Under the pieces are notes generated by a model that did not search any database, had not been told where the DNA came from, and was given only the letters and a program-made list of their open reading frames with translations. 64,000 bases of DNA from Euphorbia lathyris (taxonomy: Eukaryota; Streptophyta; Magnoliopsida; Malpighiales; Euphorbiaceae), in contig NC_088915.1 of NCBI RefSeq assembly GCF_963576675.1, positions 39,275,501 through 39,339,500 of the forward strand, written 5' to 3'. The position numbers and the translations under genes were made by a program. Each line of letters starts with the position of its first letter. The stretch's first letter is position 1. Of the stretch, positions 59,401 to 64,000 are shown one piece after another.

Positions 59401-59795
59401 TTAGAAAAAAAAAATCGATAATTTCAAGGTGGCCGACTTGCTCATATGATTAAATGATGAAAGATATTATATTCCAAAAAAAAAAATGAAAAAAGAGAAA
59501 GTGGAGTGAACCAATATAATCGGGTACACTGAACAGAAAATTAGATCAAGAAGTCTTCAGTTTGAGGCAATTGATAATGATAGATACAATTACAAACCTT
59601 CTTATTATAAGCAAAGTCCAAGGACTGTTGGGGATCAAGATGTTTGGGAGAAGAATCAGATGAGGAATTGGGGTCATCTTGTCGAACTTTGGAAGTCAGT
59701 CTTTTAATGAAGAAGTAGAGTCCTAAAGCTCCAAAGGAAACGACGGAGAAGGCTCCGAGAAAAGCTCCGGCAAGAAAGACAAGAAACCACCACAT
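53494..59795 (-). CDS. TEX2-like SMP-domain lipid-transfer protein, seven exons
   Basis: Exons on the minus strand: 59795-59598, 59295-59060, 58630-57961, 56940-56580, 55201-55107, 54423-54229, 54105-53494. All introns are GT-AG and the phases join cleanly to 788 residues. Residues about 2-30 (WWFLVFLAGAFLGAFSVVSF...) form one membrane segment, likely in the ER. A PH-like region spans about 67-235 (FVWVLESEK, CTIDAVSASDLPSRKWAKRF, WEKESWCKALRLAS). The SMP lipid-binding domain starts at 336 (DEGTLCWNLLISRMFFD) and continues through MRKPNYIGEI, GLGSLPPHIHGIRVLP, WELDVEYRGG, VASLRGTLRLHIKPPPSDQLW and ISSGRIALFLINRF to about 600. The tail is Ser/Glu-rich and ends in a basic coiled coil (GKKMGEKLEEKRRHIEE). 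Animal TEX2 and yeast Nvj2 share this layout and move lipids at ER contact sites; the plant protein's cargo is not known. The gene looks intact; introns 3 and 4 carry repeats. Confidence 0.92.
55607..55663. repeat. foldback in TEX2-like intron 4
   Basis: TTGTTAGGTGGGATAGTTTT continuing in T pairs with AAAACTATCCCACCTAACAA; arms of about 23 bases with a short loop. It lies between exons 4 and 5. A 29-base direct duplication (AGACTCGTGTATACTCCAAC...) is nearby at 55800-55857. Confidence 0.8.
57030..57596. mobile_element. TIR transposon (MULE-like MITE) in TEX2-like intron 3, with 9 bp target duplication
   Basis: Ends GGCCTAATACATC (57030) and, reversed, GGCTTAATACATC (57596). Long inverted repeats carry GGCCCAAAACTT and CTTTCAAAAGTTCCAAATGA. 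Perfect 9-base duplications AAAAAATAA flank it (57021-57029, 57597-57605). Inside, GGGTTATTGAATGCAATTGG + ACAA-type units are repeated about four times (57400-57520). A LINE tail is nested in it (57215-57350). No transposase. Confidence 0.85.
57215..57350 (-). mobile_element. 5'-truncated RTE LINE tail nested in the intronic MITE
   Basis: CAACAACAACAACAAAGCCT and CCCGAAATGATTCGGGGTCG are the reverse complement of the 3' end of the RTE element at 50270-50345. It is followed by GTGAAATCAAGTCGTGTCAG as in that element. TCAAAAAAA on both sides may be its target duplication. Confidence 0.85.
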
Positions 59796-60575
59796 CCCTC
59801 GATAAAAAAAAATCGTATCTCAAACACAGTGATTTGGGAGGTTAGGAATTAAATCTGATATCAATTTTGAGCCACGCAACCATGATTCATTAATGCATTC
59901 CTATTCGTCGTCCTTTTATTACCTCTGCTTGCTGGAGAAGAGTCCAGTCCAGTTCTCCATTGCCATTAACTGAAGAATAAAAGAATCAGTTCGCTTCTTT
60001 TCCAAAGGAAAGATAACGCGTCCCCGGTTATAGTTGCTTTTACTTATTTTCATTCCATCGTATATCCGCCGCTTGGTCACCGTCTTTTATTTTTATGAAT
60101 CCATTATTTTCAAAGAAGCAATTATTATCATTATGGTTTTTTCCTTTTATTTGCAAGGATACAAATTATGTTACGTAATTGTCCCTAACTATTGGTGTTA
60201 AAAGTAGGGATAAGGTAATATAATTTGTGGAAGTATAGTACAAAATAGTATGCTTAATGTTTAAAAATGTATCAATGTAAGTCTTGATAACGGATTAGAA
60301 TCATTATTATTTTTATTATTTCGTTAAGTTCTGATTTCTCTCTTCACGTACAATTGACAGAACTTAACGAAGTAATATCAATGACGTGTTTCGTTCCGTT
60401 ATCATTTTAAACATCAGGGATAAAATTGCTCCTAGCTGTAAACATTATGGGTATGTTTACATCTTATCCTTATAATTAATTACTCACGTCTCTTAAAGTG
60501 TAATTAATTACTCATCTATATCAAGTTTTAACTTCTATTCAATTTCTAAACGTTTATTTTCATCTTCCAACCCAA
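59796..60575. other. 5' flank of TEX2-like gene
   Basis: Probably holds its 5' leader and promoter (read on the minus strand). At 60321-60372 a 14-base inverted pair (TTCGTTAAGTTCTG/CAGAACTTAACGAA) sits in a MITE-like AT-rich stretch (about 60180-60470) with GTCCCTA and AGGGATA words toward its ends. No gene was seen. Confidence 0.5.
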
Positions 60576-60583
60576 ACCATGAG

Positions 60584-61134
60584 TAGGGATGGCAACGGGT
60601 ACTCTACACGCGGATACACGGCACTACCCGACCCTAATGGGACTACTCGTATCTTGTATAAAAGGGTATGGGACGGGTATGGGATCAAAATCATTACCCG
60701 TTAGGGTAATGGGACGGGTATGGGAAAACCCCCTAGGGTACCCGTTACCCGTCATAAATTTTTTATATATTAAAAAATATTATTGTGTTTTAGATGTAAC
60801 ATGCGAGATTTGAACACTAAACTTTTGTTCTTTAACCATTAAGTGATACCACTAAACTATTTTATTTTTATTGGTTTAGGTTCAATTTGTTCAATTTTTA
60901 AATCGATGATTTATTAAATTTATACGTTGTTAAATTTGTAATATTTTTTATTTTATTTATTGATTCTTAACGGGTAAGGATACCCGCGGGTACCCGTGAA
61001 TTAAATGGAAAGGGTATGGGATGCAAAACATATACCCGTTAGGGTAATGGGAATGGTACGGGTAATTAAAAAATAAAAGGGTAAGGGTTTGGGATTGGCA
61101 CTACCCGCGGATACCCTATCTGTTGCCATCCCTA
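60584..61134. mobile_element. hAT-type MITE, 551 bp
   Basis: Ends TAGGGATGGCAACGGGTA and, reversed, TAGGGATGGCAACAGATAGG. Eight-base flanks ACCATGAG (60576-60583) and ACCAAGAG (61135-61142) agree at 7 of 8, the size expected for hAT insertions. Inside, ACCCG/CGGGT words are frequent (GGGTACCCGT). No transposase. Its right 213 bases form the start of the 721 bp tandem repeat. Confidence 0.85.
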
Positions 61135-61235
61135 ACCAAGAGTCATTTCTTTTCTATATATATTCTTACTTGTAATTTTGTTCTACCAATTCTTTCTAAT
61201 TCGATTTGAGTTATTTTGATTTCACTAGGATTAAA

Positions 61236-61430
61236 TTTAGGGATGCAACTGGGGCGGGGAATACCCGTACCCGTCGGGGCCCCGCCCCGACGGGGCGGGG
61301 ATTCCCCGCCCCGTTTTTTGGCAGGGACGGGGATGGGGACCAATATGGTCCCCGTAGGCGGGTACGGGGCGGGGCCGGGAAATGGTATCCCCGCCCCGCG
61401 GGGATCCCCATACCCGTACCCGTGAAGTTT
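61236..61430. mobile_element. GC-rich MITE-like block, three copies (also 61957-62151, 62678-62872)
   Basis: Starts TTAGGGATGCAACTGGGGCG, holds complementary GGGGCGGGGAATACCCGTAC and CCCGCCCCG blocks, and ends CCCATACCCGTACCCGTGAA. It resembles the TAGGGATG-type hAT MITEs, but the right end lacks a matching TIR. ORFs on both strands here are Gly/Pro/Arg-rich composition artefacts. Confidence 0.6.
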
Positions 61431-61445
61431 GTGTGTTTGAAATAG

Positions 61446-61688
<243 letters not shown>

Positions 61689-62166
61689 TAACGGGTAAGG
61701 ATACCCGCGGGTACCCGTGAATTAAATGGAAAGGGTATGGGATGCAAAACATATACCCGTTAGGGTAATGGGAATGGTACGGGTAATTAAAAAATAAAAG
61801 GGTAAGGGTTTGGGATTGGCACTACCCGCGGATACCCTATCTGTTGCCATCCCTAACCAAGAGTCATTTCTTCTCTATATATATTCTTACTTGTAATTTT
61901 GTTCTACCAATTCTTTCTAATTCGATTTGAGTTATTTTGATTTCACTAGGATTAAATTTAGGGATGCAACTGGGGCGGGGAATACCCGTACCCGTCGGGG
62001 CCCCGCCCCGACGGGGCGGGGATTCCCCGCCCCGTTTTTTGGCAGGGACGGGGATGGGGACCAATATGGTCCCCGTAGGCGGGTACGGGGCGGGGCTGGG
62101 AAATGGTATCCCCGCCCCGCGGGGATCCCCATACCCGTACCCGTGAAGTTTGTGTGTTTGAAATAG

Positions 62167-62409
<243 letters not shown>

Positions 62410-62887
62410 TAACGGGTAAGGATACCCGCGGGTACCCATGAATTAAATGGAAAGGGTATGGGATGCAAAACATATACCCGTTAGGGTAATGGGAATGGTA
62501 CGGGTAATTAAAAAATAAAAGGGTAAGGGTTTGGGATTGGCACTACCCGCGGATACCCTATCTGTTGCCATCCCTAACCAAGAGTCATTTCTTCTCTATA
62601 TATATTCTTACTTGTAATTTTGTTCTACCAATTCTTTCTAATTCGATTTGAGTTATTTTGATTTCACTAGGATTAAATTTAGGGATGCAACTGGGGCGGG
62701 GAATACCCGTACCCGTCGGGGCCCCGCCCCGACGGGGCGGGGATTCCCCTCCCCGTTTTTTGGCAGGGACGGGGATGGGGACCAATATGGTCCCCGTAGG
62801 CGGGTACGGGGCGGGGCCGGGAAATGGTATCCCCGCCCCACGGGGATCCCCATACCCGTACCCGTGAAGTTTGTGTGTTTGAAATAG

Positions 62888-63217
<330 letters not shown>

Positions 63218-63584
63218 AGACGCACTGTTGAATGCCTTGATTTCCTTTGGAAAACTGTTCTTTTGAAAAGTTCAAATTATCCAGTTGAGAGTAGATGGGA
63301 CATTAAAAAAGTGGCTTCAACATTCAAGGTTGATACAGCTGTAGATATTGAACTTTGTTTCATACAAATGAATTTCTTAGTATTTTTTATAACTTAAAAA
63401 AAAAACTTAATGTATGGAAAACATTTTTAAGCAAAGGAGTTCACTGGCTAAGGTACAGACCACATCTGATATATCATATGACTAATTGAAGTTCATCTTA
63501 ACAAAGTGGAATGGTTTTTAGGGAATTATGAAAAACAGTTTTTGTTTTTCCTAATTAATAAAGTGAAGTGAGGTATTACATAAA
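63218..63584. other. sequence after the lumazine synthase stop
   Basis: Probable former 3' untranslated region. It contains GAATGCCTTGATTTCCTTTG and AGTTGAGAGTAGATGGGACA stretches without recognised coding sense, then AT-rich DNA. Confidence 0.4.
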
Positions 63585-63753
63585 TGGGTAAACGGGGATT
63601 CCCCGTACCCGCGGTTTCCTCGTGGGGCGGGGACGGGGACAGTTTTTGTCCCCGTTTAGCTGGCGGGGACGGGGACGGGGAATCCCTGTTTAGGCGGGGA
63701 CGGGGATGGGAAACCAAATCCCCGCCCCGCCCCGCCCCGTTTACATTCCTAAT
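63585..63753. mobile_element. GC-rich MITE (GTAAACGGGG type)
   Basis: Ends TAAATGGGTAAACGGGG and, reversed, TAGGAATGTAAACGGGG form imperfect inverted repeats. Inside are many GGCGGGGACGGGGA words and complementary CCCCGCCCCG. It is about 170 bp and related in style to the 61236-61430 block. Confidence 0.6.
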
Positions 63754-64000
63754 TAAATTCATGGCGTTGAAGCATTATTTTCTACCATCAAAATCAAATC
63801 CACTTTTTCTTAATTATATGCTCTTGTAGCTTCTTTGCATCACTTGCTTCATCCTAATTTGAGGTAGCCCTTCTGTAAATTATTCTCCTGCCAAATTTTT
63901 ATTTAAATTCAAGTTAACTAATATTTAGAAATTTATTGGTCATTTATGTAAATTAATCCTCTTTTTGTGTTAAGATTTAATCAGGTGGATATGTTATTTG
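63754..64000. other. AT-rich window end
   Basis: No feature recognised. Confidence 0.4.

Overview
This window is nuclear DNA of a flowering plant, most probably a eudicot. The evidence is genes split by GT-AG introns, a seed-type tonoplast aquaporin, plant-specific retrotransposon lineages (SIRE-type Copia, Tat and Athila-like Gypsy, plant RTE and L1-like LINEs), FAR1-type sequences and many MITEs. I cannot name the species. No bacterial, plasmid, CRISPR or organellar signature was seen. About four fifths of the window is transposon-derived.

Layout. 1-6803: two SIRE-type Copia 3' ends in opposite orientation, with LTRs converging on a 0.9 kb GC-hairpin spacer. 6804-8417: an intact two-exon TIP3-type aquaporin gene with a perfect hairpin and an RY motif upstream. 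8418-10946: repeats, an L1-like LINE fragment and an old Gypsy reverse-transcriptase fragment, both on the minus strand. 10947-20853: a complete Tat-lineage Gypsy element with two 505 bp LTRs and a 5 bp target duplication (ATTAG). It carries broken gag and pol genes on the plus strand and an intron-bearing antisense gene before the 3' LTR. 20859-27298: rest of the old Gypsy fragment, then a non-autonomous Athila-like element whose LTR carries arrays of a GC palindrome; part of this LTR plus flank is tandemly duplicated. 27299-34128: a long piece of a third SIRE-type Copia element (RT/RNase H, decayed extra ORF, LTR). 34129-39843: 3' half of an Athila-type Gypsy element. 39844-43146: a minus-strand retroelement gag fragment and LTR, with a MITE inserted. 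43862-45430: a fossil FAR1/MULE-type gene on the minus strand. 45431-47030: unassigned. 47030-50345: a degenerate full-length-sized RTE LINE. 50374-52761: nested inverted-repeat elements with hairpin minisatellites. 53494-59795: a seven-exon minus-strand gene for a TEX2-like SMP-domain protein (788 aa). 60584-63753: a hAT-type MITE, then a threefold tandem repeat that includes an exon fragment of lumazine synthase, then another GC-rich MITE.

Only two host genes look intact: TIP3 (vacuolar water channel, seed-type) and the TEX2-like lipid-transfer protein. They are not obviously linked in function. The lumazine synthase piece lacks its 5' exons here and has a one-base deletion in all three copies, so it is treated as a pseudogene. 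I found no convincing new multi-gene system. The most unusual items are the microhomology-bounded exon/MITE triplication, the dispersed ACGCGGGGCG hairpin module, the antisense gene inside the Tat element, and the 1.97 kb inverted-repeat element filled with hairpin minisatellites.
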